From the NCBI RefSeq assembly GCF_005116655.2, contig NZ_CP050698.1, forward strand, positions 186,001-250,000: a stretch of 64,000 nt of DNA, written 5' to 3'. The position numbers and the translations under genes were made by a program. This DNA is from Desulfosediminicola flagellatus (GTDB taxonomy: Bacteria; Desulfobacterota; Desulfobulbia; Desulfobulbales; Desulfocapsaceae). The notes under the pieces were generated by a model. It saw nothing but the letters and a program-made list of their open reading frames with translations. It was not told where the DNA came from and did not search any database. Below, piece after piece: positions 27,781 through 36,800 of the stretch; position 1 is the first letter of the stretch; the number at the start of each line of letters is the position of its first letter.

Positions 27781-27906
27781 CAATACAGAGGAAACGATTG
27801 AACCATCCGCATCGTCTGATCCAGAAGCATTAAAGTTCACTGCCAGTGGAACTTCACCAAATGCTGGATCGGCCGTAAAGCTTGCCACTGGCTGGGCGCT
27901 AGAGCC
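27781..27906 (-). pseudogene. PKD-domain scrap downstream of a nonsense stop
   Basis: In frame with the giant protein gene just upstream, after its TGA stop, the sequence continues VASFTADPAFGEVPLAVNF, NASGSDDADGSIVSS and then breaks into the polymerase scrap. It is the lost continuation of that gene. Confidence 0.8.
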
Positions 27907-30900
27907 TCAGGGAAGCTGAGTAGGGAGCTGATCTACAGGACATCGATCTCCTTCGATAAATACCTGATCGGCAGCATCCCCGCTGTTCGCTTGAACGTCA
28001 AAATAGACAGTGGCCCCAGCTGGAAACTCGAAATCAAGCCCGTCGAAATAGGGCCGCGACATTTGTATTGCAAAAGTAATCACCTGAGAAGTTGTGGTGT
28101 CCAGAATATCATTTGGCTCAAAGTTGACAGGGGTTACACTACTAAGCGGTATATCTGAAACTATCCTGCCAGTATACTTTTGCCACCCACTGAACCCAGC
28201 AACAGCCCTCAAGTGCCAAACATTCCCTTCTTTCCACAGAAAAACTCCATCCTCTGTTGCTGGATCATAATTCGGCGCTCTATCTCCATACTGATAACAA
28301 GTAGTCGACGTTCCCACAGTGATACTCTGGCTGGTCGTATCGGTGAAACCATAGTCGTCGGTAACGGTGAGGCTAACGTCGTAGATGCCAGTTGCGTTGT
28401 ATGTATGGCTTGTTGTTACGCCGCTGCCTTTACCATCGCCATAGTCCCACTCATAGGATACGATCGAACCATCAGCATCCGGGTCGTATGACAGAGATCC
28501 GTCAAAGCTCACGTATAGCGGAATCGTCCCAAAAGTTGGATCGGCCGTAAAGCCAGCCACTGGAGCTGTGTTAGAGTCTGAGGAAAGTTGAGTAGGAAGC
28601 TGAGCTACAGGACATCGATCTCCTCCGATAAATACCTGATCGGCAGCATTCCCACTAGTCGCTTGTACATCAAAATAGACAGTGGCCCCAGCTGGAAACT
28701 CGAAATCAAGCCCGTCGAAATAGGGCCGTGACATTTGTATCGCAAAAGTAATCACCTGAGAATTTGTGGTGTCCAGAATATCAGTTGCCTCAAAGTTGAC
28801 AGGGGTTACACTATTAAGTGGTATATCTGAAACTATCCTGCCAATATACTTTTGCCACCCACTGAATCCTGCAACAGCTCTCAAGTGCCAAACATTTCCT
28901 TCTTTCCAAAGAAAAATCCCATCTTCTGTTACTGGATCATAATTCGGCTCACCATATGGATAACAAGTATTCGACGCAGCTTTCACAGTGACGATCACGG
29001 TTGCGGTATCAGTGAAACCGTGATCGTCATCAATTGTATAGGTAAAGGTATCCGTACCTGAAAAACCTCCAAGTGGGGTGTAGTCGATAAAGTCATCATC
29101 TGGGTTATTAGGTGAACCGTTGTCATTGATAGTGGCTATACCGCCCTGGTCGGTTGGGCTCTGTACTGCAGTAATGGTCATTGTATCATTGTTTGGATCG
29201 TAGTCGTTAGTCAGGACCTCCACAGTGATTGCGGTATCTATATCCGTCCTTGCACTATCATTCACCGCCAGTGGCGGCTGAGGGTCACCCGAAGATTCCA
29301 CTACCTGGATGATTTTATCTGCTTCAAGATTTTCTATTACCTGAACAGTCCCACTTGGCCATTGTACTTCCAAGCTCTGGATGGTTGAATTTTGCCCAAG
29401 GCCGAAGTGGATGCGCGTATGATTTTGTGAAAATTTGTGCATACCACCACCTTGCTCACGCAATTGAGTCTTCCCTCCGGCGGTCACTAACACGCGAGCG
29501 CCAATACCGTCTCGATTGGAAGTCGTGCCGACTAAGTCGATTTCAATCCAGTGATTACTGTTTCCGTTATTTTTAAAGAGCTGGATAGGCCCCAAATGAT
29601 CAAAAGGAGATGGATACATACCATTAGTGACGAACAAGTCCAGAAAACCGTCACGGTTATAGTCCGCAGAGACTACATGGTCCCCTGCTCCCAGCAAGGA
29701 CCCTGCCGCTCCTCCAGCTTCTGCGACTTCAGTAAATACACCTGTTCCGTCATTCTCAAAGAGAATATTCGGTGTATTCATGACTCTTAAAGAATTCACC
29801 ACATAAATGTCCATGTCCATATCATTATCAAAGTCACCCGCAACAACACTTCTTCCTGGTAAATGCTTATTGATTCCGTTTTGTTGTAATGAACTTTGTT
29901 CCAGCTTGGCTCCGTTATGAATATAGAGGCTATCTATAGCAGCTGGAAACATATTAATATTCAACGGATTGAATTCGGTTATTGGACCGTCAGATTCGAC
30001 GATAAAACGGCACAAAAACGTATTGTTAAGAGATTGTGAAGATACAATTTCCCATTCATTCAAATCCGCGTCAAAACCGATATAAACACCGACATCAACG
30101 CCAGGTTCATGGGGGTAAATGCCAGAAACTCTGGGGTCGTCAGGGTCTAGCTCTACATAGAGCGGGATTCTTGGCCAAAATCCCCATATTCGCGGATCAT
30201 CTGGAGAAATGTAGGATGGAAATGTTTCAGGAGAGAGCCCCGAAGAACCAATATAGAAGGGCTGGTCTGAAGAAACAAAAGGTATTGAAAACAATATTGT
30301 TATTTTACCAGAGGATTTGAATGTTATTCCCTTTTCACACCCACAGCCTTGTTCTGGAATATTCGCTGCCAGTTTAGTGGATGTTACTTGTGCGGCTTGT
30401 TCTTCTCCTCCGCTTCTTGCTAAATAAAGATCTGAGCGAAGGTCACCGTTGAAATCCGCGAAAGCTGCGTCAGCACCCCATCCAGTAGCAGCTGGGAATA
30501 TTGTATTCCGATGCTCAGTGAAAGGAATAGTCGCAGTGCTATACAAAGATGTAGGAAACGGTTCTTGATCATTATAAGATATAATATCTAATACCCCATC
30601 GCCAGTAAGATCGGACAATATGCTATAGACAGCATAATGATTTTCAAACCCAACAAGGGAATTTGCATTTTCAAAAAATCCGGTTTCTTTATTCTGTTTA
30701 AATAAGGCGGCAGACGCTTCTGCTTCAGTACCGATCCCATTTATATAAACATCTAAAAGTCCATCATTGTCGAAGTCCAGCCACAATGGCATACGCCCAC
30801 GATTTTCAAGATATGAGACGCCGTATTCTTCGGCACTTTCGTAAAGGATTCCGCCATCATTTACAAAAAAAAGGTTGTCCTCGAACATGGTACCACCATT

Positions 30901-31317
30901 GACCAGCACATCCTGGTCTCCATCATTATCAAAATCTGCCCAACCAGCACCATGCATATCAATATATGGCGATGGCATTGTATCCCAAATTTTATCAGAA
31001 ATCTGTTCAAATGTTCCATCTCCCATATTAAGGTAGAGGCTCGGCTCTTTCGACTGATGATTGGTAACCCAAATATCTGGCCAACCATCCCCATTATAGT
31101 CTGTCCATTGTGTACCCCAAGTGGGGCCGGTATAGGTTAGGCCTGCTTCTTCTGTAGTTTCAGTAAATCTTATCTCAGCTCGAGCGTTATTAGGTATGTA
31201 CACTGATGCTATGAATATAAAAAAAACTGTGAGAAATGAATTGCTATTACAAACACAGTTCTTAGAAAATAAGGACAATAATATATCGAGCCGAAAAAAA
31301 TTTATGTTTGATAACAT
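27907..31317 (-). CDS. FG-GAP/ASPIC-UnbV giant surface protein 1 (truncated by a stop)
   Basis: The 1136-residue product has a long signal peptide (hydrophobic part FLTVFFIFIASVYIPNNARA). An FG-GAP/VCBS beta-propeller-like region follows (about 55-560) with many Ca-binding D-x-D-x-D/N-G loops (DYNGDGWPDIWV, DFDNDGDQDVLV). Then come an ASPIC/UnbV domain (HWIEIDLVGTTSNRDGIGA), a cadherin-like repeat (FSGTDTFTYTIDDDHGFTD), a roughly 125-residue Cys-bounded module, a PKD domain, and a second Cys-bounded module. It stops at LPTQLP; a Ser codon TCA in the paralogues is TGA here, and PKD sequence continues beyond. I take ATG 31317 by alignment with paralogues; an ATG at 31338 also opens the frame. 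Between them is a run of eleven G on the coding strand, just upstream of the start, which serves as the ribosome-binding region. Confidence 0.85.
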   Translation of the reverse strand: MLSNINFFRLDILLSLFSKNCVCNSNSFLTVFFIFIASVYIPNNARAEIRFTETTEEAGLTYTGPTWGTQWTDYNGDGWPDIWVTNHQSKEPSLYLNMGDGTFEQISDKIWDTMPSPYIDMHGAGWADFDNDGDQDVLVNGGTMFEDNLFFVNDGGILYESAEEYGVSYLENRGRMPLWLDFDNDGLLDVYINGIGTEAEASAALFKQNKETGFFENANSLVGFENHYAVYSILSDLTGDGVLDIISYNDQEPFPTSLYSTATIPFTEHRNTIFPAATGWGADAAFADFNGDLRSDLYLARSGGEEQAAQVTSTKLAANIPEQGCGCEKGITFKSSGKITILFSIPFVSSDQPFYIGSSGLSPETFPSYISPDDPRIWGFWPRIPLYVELDPDDPRVSGIYPHEPGVDVGVYIGFDADLNEWEIVSSQSLNNTFLCRFIVESDGPITEFNPLNINMFPAAIDSLYIHNGAKLEQSSLQQNGINKHLPGRSVVAGDFDNDMDMDIYVVNSLRVMNTPNILFENDGTGVFTEVAEAGGAAGSLLGAGDHVVSADYNRDGFLDLFVTNGMYPSPFDHLGPIQLFKNNGNSNHWIEIDLVGTTSNRDGIGARVLVTAGGKTQLREQGGGMHKFSQNHTRIHFGLGQNSTIQSLEVQWPSGTVQVIENLEADKIIQVVESSGDPQPPLAVNDSARTDIDTAITVEVLTNDYDPNNDTMTITAVQSPTDQGGIATINDNGSPNNPDDDFIDYTPLGGFSGTDTFTYTIDDDHGFTDTATVIVTVKAASNTCYPYGEPNYDPVTEDGIFLWKEGNVWHLRAVAGFSGWQKYIGRIVSDIPLNSVTPVNFEATDILDTTNSQVITFAIQMSRPYFDGLDFEFPAGATVYFDVQATSGNAADQVFIGGDRCPVAQLPTQLSSDSNTAPVAGFTADPTFGTIPLYVSFDGSLSYDPDADGSIVSYEWDYGDGKGSGVTTSHTYNATGIYDVSLTVTDDYGFTDTTSQSITVGTSTTCYQYGDRAPNYDPATEDGVFLWKEGNVWHLRAVAGFSGWQKYTGRIVSDIPLSSVTPVNFEPNDILDTTTSQVITFAIQMSRPYFDGLDFEFPAGATVYFDVQANSGDAADQVFIEGDRCPVDQLPTQLP

Positions 31318-31338
31318 CGTCTTCCCCCCCCCCCTCAT
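31318..31338 (-). promoter_or_regulatory. G11 homopolymer at the start of giant protein gene 1
   Basis: Eleven G (C on the + strand) lie six bases before ATG 31317 and just after an alternative ATG at 31338. The paralogue at 33856-40869 has only six G in the same place, and the third has GGAGATAGAG. Slippage in the run would change ribosome-binding-site spacing, or the frame of the longer start. Confidence 0.6.
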
Positions 31339-31416
31339 TTATAGAATTAACTAGTAAAATTTATGTTTATTGATCATCCGATATAAGCGTATTTTTTCTC
31401 ATGTAGTGCAAATACT

Positions 31417-32141
31417 CATGATATTGCTATGACAAATGAATATTTTCACAAACTACAGATATTGGTTCTAGGAAGATGTTTTGGTAAAAAAAAGGTTGTT
31501 CTGTAATCATTTTCTGGAAAAAATACAGTAAATAGGTAGCTGTCAATAGATACGAGAGTAATGTTCGCCATATAACTACCTTCAAGTCGACTGAGAATGT
31601 AAACACGGATACAATAAACACCAACCTGATGGATAGATAATATTTATGGCAACCGAACATTGTGAACTTTAATATAGGCTCTATAGCAACCATTAAGGAT
31701 CTCAAGAAAAGTTAAAAGTGGCACTAGCAGAACCCTGATCCGGAAAGCTGCAGAAAAACGTTCATCCTGGTAAATGTTTGTTGCGAGGTAATTTTCTCTC
31801 CAAAACCATACGAACAGGATCAGAAGCAAGGATATGGCACCTGAAATATAAAATGCATGAAAGATATAGCTTGATTGCAGAAGAGGTTTTCCTTCGTTCT
31901 CACGAATCTTTCTGATAACCCCAATAGGAAAGCCAGATCGACAAAGCATTGAACCTGTCTGGCATAAGTCTCGGCACAGAACAAAAAGACTATAAGCAGT
32001 CCGACCAATGGCTGGTGCGATAATCACTCCCGATAGGAAAGCCAGAATTTTGCCAACGAGACTGCTAACACTTACAACTGCATAAGCTTCAAGCACTTCC
32101 TTTGCTTTTGGCTGCATAGAACTTCCGAGATTACTCGTCAT
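31417..32141 (-). pseudogene. Wzx flippase, broken copy
   Basis: The first 165 codons (MQPKAKEVLEAYAVVSVSSL, VGKILAFLSGVIIAPAIG) closely match the intact flippase, up to NGCYRAYIKV. A frameshift near 31650-31700 moves the match to another frame (LFIFSMDLRVVIWGTLLSYL versus FTFSVDLKVVIWRTLLSYLL). It ends near SFVIAI, so the C-terminal half, about 270 residues, is deleted. Its start ATG overlaps the polymerase stop (ATGACGAGTAA). Confidence 0.9.
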
Positions 32142-33630
32142 GGGTATTCAAAATAAAGTTGTTTTTTTGCAAATAACTTAACAATGCGTACATAATTACG
32201 AATATCATCAGGTTTTTGTTGTCTGTAACAGTAAAGAGCGTAACAAATCCAAAAGAAAAGGCAACTAAAGCAAAGCTTGCCGATATAGCAATATTGGTCG
32301 ATACTGTTTGCTCTGATGCAAAAAAGGACTTAGCGGCCTTACGCACAATCCCTAGTGAAAAAAGGAACAGGCCAACCAGGCTGAAGAGGCCGGTTTCATA
32401 GAGTATTTTGAGATATCCACTTTCCGGCTGGTCAGGAACATATCTACCTTCAGCCTTATCATTTCGCCGCTCAGGGTCGGCCCGCATTATTAACTCCTGA
32501 TAATTACCAGGTCCAACGCCTGCGACCAAGTTTCCGTAATTCTGAAACGCCAACCAGCTTTCATGCCAGATGTTAACCCTGATGTTAGAAGATTGACTTA
32601 TCTCGGTCATCCTAGTTCCAGCGGAAGACTTAAGGATCATGGTAGTTAAGGCGTTTTGAAAAACAAGGAGCATAAGAAGAAAGAGTGGAAGAAGGAAAAA
32701 CAGGAATGTGCTTTTTAGTTTATTGTTATTATTGAATAAAATTATTGAAAGAGTAGGTAGTAGGAGCCCGATGATTATCCCATTTTTTGATGCGGTCAAT
32801 AATAGTGCACCATAAGAAACAGGCAAACTCGCACTGACTAAACGACTGACGGTTTTTCCTAATGGGACATTCCTGCAGAGTAATAGTATGAAAAAGGTTA
32901 TACCAACAGCCAGAAACTGCGCTGCTTTTTGTGGATCCTGAAAAAAACCTGCACAGCGTGTAAATTTCTTTAATGCATTTAAGTTCTTTTCTTCCCCCGA
33001 CAGATTAATACCGGTAATGAATTCAAAAAAAATGGCTAAGGAAATAAAAATCAGGGCTAAAGCAAGATATTTCACAATATCACGAAATGCATTTTTCTCT
33101 GACAGGAAATCATATATAACAATAAAGAATAGATAGTCCAATATCAATACTTTGAAAAAAAACTCAATTGAATTAAGTGAGTCAAAACCCAAAAAAACAG
33201 GTGGCAAAGCAGAGAGCAAGAAAAGAAAAGCAAGTTTGTCCGGAATAAGATTTATTGCATCTTTCTTCAATAATACGCGAATGAGCAAGACTAAAAAGCA
33301 GATAATAAGCAGCACTGTGAAAACGCTAAGATCAAATCGTTTTGGAGGCAGAGTAATGTTTATAATAGGAATCAAACTCAAAATGGCTAATCTGGTTGAA
33401 AAAAAGATGTCAGGCCTTGAGAGCAAATATAATCCGGAGCATGCAGCAAGTAACAAAGCACCCAATTTTACATATGAAAATGTGGAAAAATTATTCAACA
33501 AATTTATAAGATAAAGATTGCCAAAGGCCAATGTAACTGCAAAAAACAGGAATACAAGGAGTTCCTTGCTTGATTTTCGAGTAAAAGGGGCAGATGCCTT
33601 TCCTTTGAGAAGCAGGTAATTATTCTTCAT
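32131..33630 (-). CDS. O-antigen polymerase/ligase family protein (Wzy)
   Basis: The 499-residue integral membrane protein has about 11-12 hydrophobic segments and a large periplasmic loop carrying the Wzy_C signature: SNIRVNIWHESWLAFQNYG, GVGPGNYQELIMR and QPESGYLKILYETGLFSLVG. It would join repeat units at the periplasmic face in the Wzx/Wzy pathway. It overlaps the broken wzx by 11 bases (ATGACGAGTAA). A 3' scrap of a second copy lies at 27673. Ligase (WaaL) activity cannot be excluded from sequence. Confidence 0.85.
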   Translation of the reverse strand: MKNNYLLLKGKASAPFTRKSSKELLVFLFFAVTLAFGNLYLINLLNNFSTFSYVKLGALLLAACSGLYLLSRPDIFFSTRLAILSLIPIINITLPPKRFDLSVFTVLLIICFLVLLIRVLLKKDAINLIPDKLAFLFLLSALPPVFLGFDSLNSIEFFFKVLILDYLFFIVIYDFLSEKNAFRDIVKYLALALIFISLAIFFEFITGINLSGEEKNLNALKKFTRCAGFFQDPQKAAQFLAVGITFFILLLCRNVPLGKTVSRLVSASLPVSYGALLLTASKNGIIIGLLLPTLSIILFNNNNKLKSTFLFFLLPLFLLMLLVFQNALTTMILKSSAGTRMTEISQSSNIRVNIWHESWLAFQNYGNLVAGVGPGNYQELIMRADPERRNDKAEGRYVPDQPESGYLKILYETGLFSLVGLFLFSLGIVRKAAKSFFASEQTVSTNIAISASFALVAFSFGFVTLFTVTDNKNLMIFVIMYALLSYLQKNNFILNTHDE

Positions 33631-33855
33631 AATTCAAACCGTTTTTAACGAAAGTCTAGCACTACACTTCCACAGATTATTAAAGGGAGAGGGAATAAAC
33701 TAGCCTCGCAAGAGCTATGTATTAGTAACTTTCATATTAATAGTTAACGAGACTAGATCATTCAACTCATGACGTATCACTTATTGTTGGAATTTAGTTT
33801 TGTTCGACTATTTTCCACTGCGTCATTTCTATTTTACGTCTCCCGTGTTTTGTTG
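33631..33855. other. Spacer between giant protein gene 2 and wzy
   Basis: About 225 AT-rich bases with no coding frame or clear terminator. Confidence 0.4.
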
Positions 33856-36800
33856 TTATTCAACCGTGATGGTCTGGTTTGCTGTATTGGTGTCATCATC
33901 ATTGTCGGTAACCGTGAGGATAACGGTGTAGGTGCCATCTTCGGTATAGGTATGGTTTGTTTCGCTCCCGCTTGTACCATCGCCATAGTCCCAGGCATAC
34001 GAGACGATTAAACCGTCTTCATCGGTTGAACCGGAAGCATCAAAGTTCACCTCCAGCGGGTACACACCGGAAACTGGATCGGCCGTGAAAATGGCCACTG
34101 GCGCAATGTTTTCAGGCTCTGCTACCGTAACGGTCTGGGTGGCCATGCTGCTGGCGCCATCTTCATCGGTAACAGTGAGGATAACGGTGTAGCTGCCATC
34201 TTCGGTATAGGTATGGTTTGTTTCGCTCCCGCTTGTACCATCGCCATAGTCCCAGGCATACGAGACGATTGAACCGTCCTCATCAGTTGAACCGGAAGCA
34301 TCAAAGTTCACCTCCAGCGGGTACACACCGGAAACTGGATCGGCCGTGAAAATGGCCACTGGCGCAATGTTTTCAGGCTCTGCCACCGTAACGGTCTGGG
34401 TGGCCATGCTGCTGGCGCCATCTTCATCGGTAACCGTAAGGATAACGGTGTAGGTGCCATCTTCGGTATAGGTATGGTTTGTTTCGCTCCCGCTTGTACC
34501 ATCGCCATAGTCCCAGGCATACGAGACGATTGAACCGTCCTCATCGGTTGAACCGGAAGCATCAAAGTTCACCTCCAGCGGGTACACACCGGAAACTGGA
34601 TCGGCCGTGAAAATGGCCACTGGCGCAATGTTTTCAGGCTCTGCCACCGTAACGGTCTGGGTGGCCATGCTGCTGGCGCCATCTTCATCGGTAACCGTAA
34701 GGATAACGGTGTAGGTGCCATCTTCGGTATAGGTATGGTTTGTTTCGCTCCCGCTTGTACCATCGCCATAGTCCCAGGCATACGAGACGATTGAACCGTC
34801 CTCATCGGTTGAACCGGAAGCATCAAAGTTCACCTCCAGCGGGTACACACCGGAAACTGGATCGGCCGTGAAAATGGCCACTGGCGCAATGTTTTCAGGC
34901 TCTGCCACCGTAACGGTCTGGGTGGCCATGCTGCTGGCGCCATCTTCATCGGTAACCGTAAGGATAACGGTGTAGGTGCCATCTTCGGTATAGGTATGGT
35001 TTGTTTCGCTCCCGCTTGTACCATCGCCATAGTCCCAGGCATACGAGACGATTGAACCGTCCTCATCGGTTGAACCGGAAGCATCAAAGTTCACCTCCAG
35101 CGGGTACACACCGGAAACTGGATCGGCCGTGAAAATGGCCACTGGCGCAATGTTTTCAGGCTCTGCCACCGTAACGGTCTGGGTGGCCATGCTGCTGACG
35201 CCATCTTCATCGGTAACCGTAAGGATAACGGTGTAGGTGCCATCTTCGGTATAGGTATGGTTTGTTTCGCTCCCGCTTGTACCATCGCCATAGTCCCAGG
35301 CATACGAGACGATTGAACCGTCCTCATCGGTTGAACCGGAAGCATCAAAGTTCACCTCCAGCGGGTACACACCGGAAACTGGATCGGCCGTGAAAATGGC
35401 CACTGGCGCAATGTTTTCAGGCTCTGTCACCGTAATGGTCTGGGTGGCCATTCTACTGGCGCCATCTTCATCGGTAACAGTGAGGATAACAGTGTAGCTG
35501 CCATCTTCGGTATAGGTATGGTTTGTTTCGATCCCGCTTGTACCATCGCCATAGTCCCAGGTATACAATACGATTAGACCGTCCTCATCGGTTGAACCGG
35601 AAGCATCAAAGTTCACCTCCAGCGGGTACACACCGGAAACTGGATCGGCCGTGAAAATGGCAATTGGTGCAATATTTTCAGGCTCTACCACCGTAATGGT
35701 CTGGGTGGCCGTGCTGCTGGCACCATCTTCATCGGTAACAGTGAGGATAACGGTGTAGCTGCCATCTTCGGTATAGGTATGGGTTGTTTCGATCCCGCTT
35801 GTACCATCGCCATAGTCCCATGTATACGAGACGATTGAACCGTCCTCATCATCGCCATAGTCCCATACATACGAGACGATTGAACCGTCCTCATCGGTTG
35901 AGCCAGAAGCATCAAAGGATACAGTCAGCGAGGCCTCGCCCGCTATCGGATCGGCCGTGAAGCTTGCAGTTGGGGCTGTGTTAGAGTCTATGGAAAGCTG
36001 GTAGGGGAGCTGAGCTACAGGACATCGATTTCCACCGATGAATACGAGATCTGCAGCAACCCCACTGTTTGTTTGAACATCAAAATAAACAGTGGCCCCA
36101 GCAGGAAACTCGAAATCAATCCCGTCGAAATAGGGCCGCGACATAGTCATATCAAATGTAATCACTTGAGAATTGGAGGTATCCAGAATATCACTTGCCT
36201 CAAGGTTGACAGGAGTTACTCTGCTAAACTCCATATTTGAAACTATATTGCCGGTAAACCTTTGCCACCCACTGAGTCCTGCTACAGCCCTCAAGTGCCA
36301 AACATTTCCTTCCTGCCACAGAAAAATCCCATCCTCTGTTGCTGGATCATAATTAGGTTCTCCATAAGGATTACACGTACTCGAAGTTCCAACAGTGATT
36401 ATCTGGCTGGTCGTATCGGAGAAACCATCGTCGTCGGTAACAGTTAGGCTAACGTTGTAGATGCCAGGTGCGTTGTACGTATGGCTTGTTGCTGCGCCAC
36501 TACCAGTACCATCGTCATAATCCCATTCATAGGATACAATCGAACCATCCCCATCAGGGTCATACGACATAGAAGCATTGAAGGTCACTTCCAGCGGGGC
36601 ATTACCTAAAGTTGGATCGGCAGTGAAAATAGCCACTGGGGCTGTGTTAGAGTCTAAGGAAAGCTGATAGGGGAGTTGATCTACCGGACATTGATTTTCA
36701 CCGATGAATACGAGATCGGCAGCAACCCCGCTGCTTGCTTGAAAATCAAAAGAGACAGTGGCACCAACTGGAAACTCGAAATCAATCCCGTCGAAATAGG

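Noticed and set aside
27701..29061. Small + strand frames opposite the giant protein gene
   Set aside because: They recur wherever the Cys-bounded module recurs, so they are antisense shadows of repeats.
33860..35964. CRISPR array
   Set aside because: The regular repeats are 261-bp coding PKD domains, without short repeats and unique spacers.
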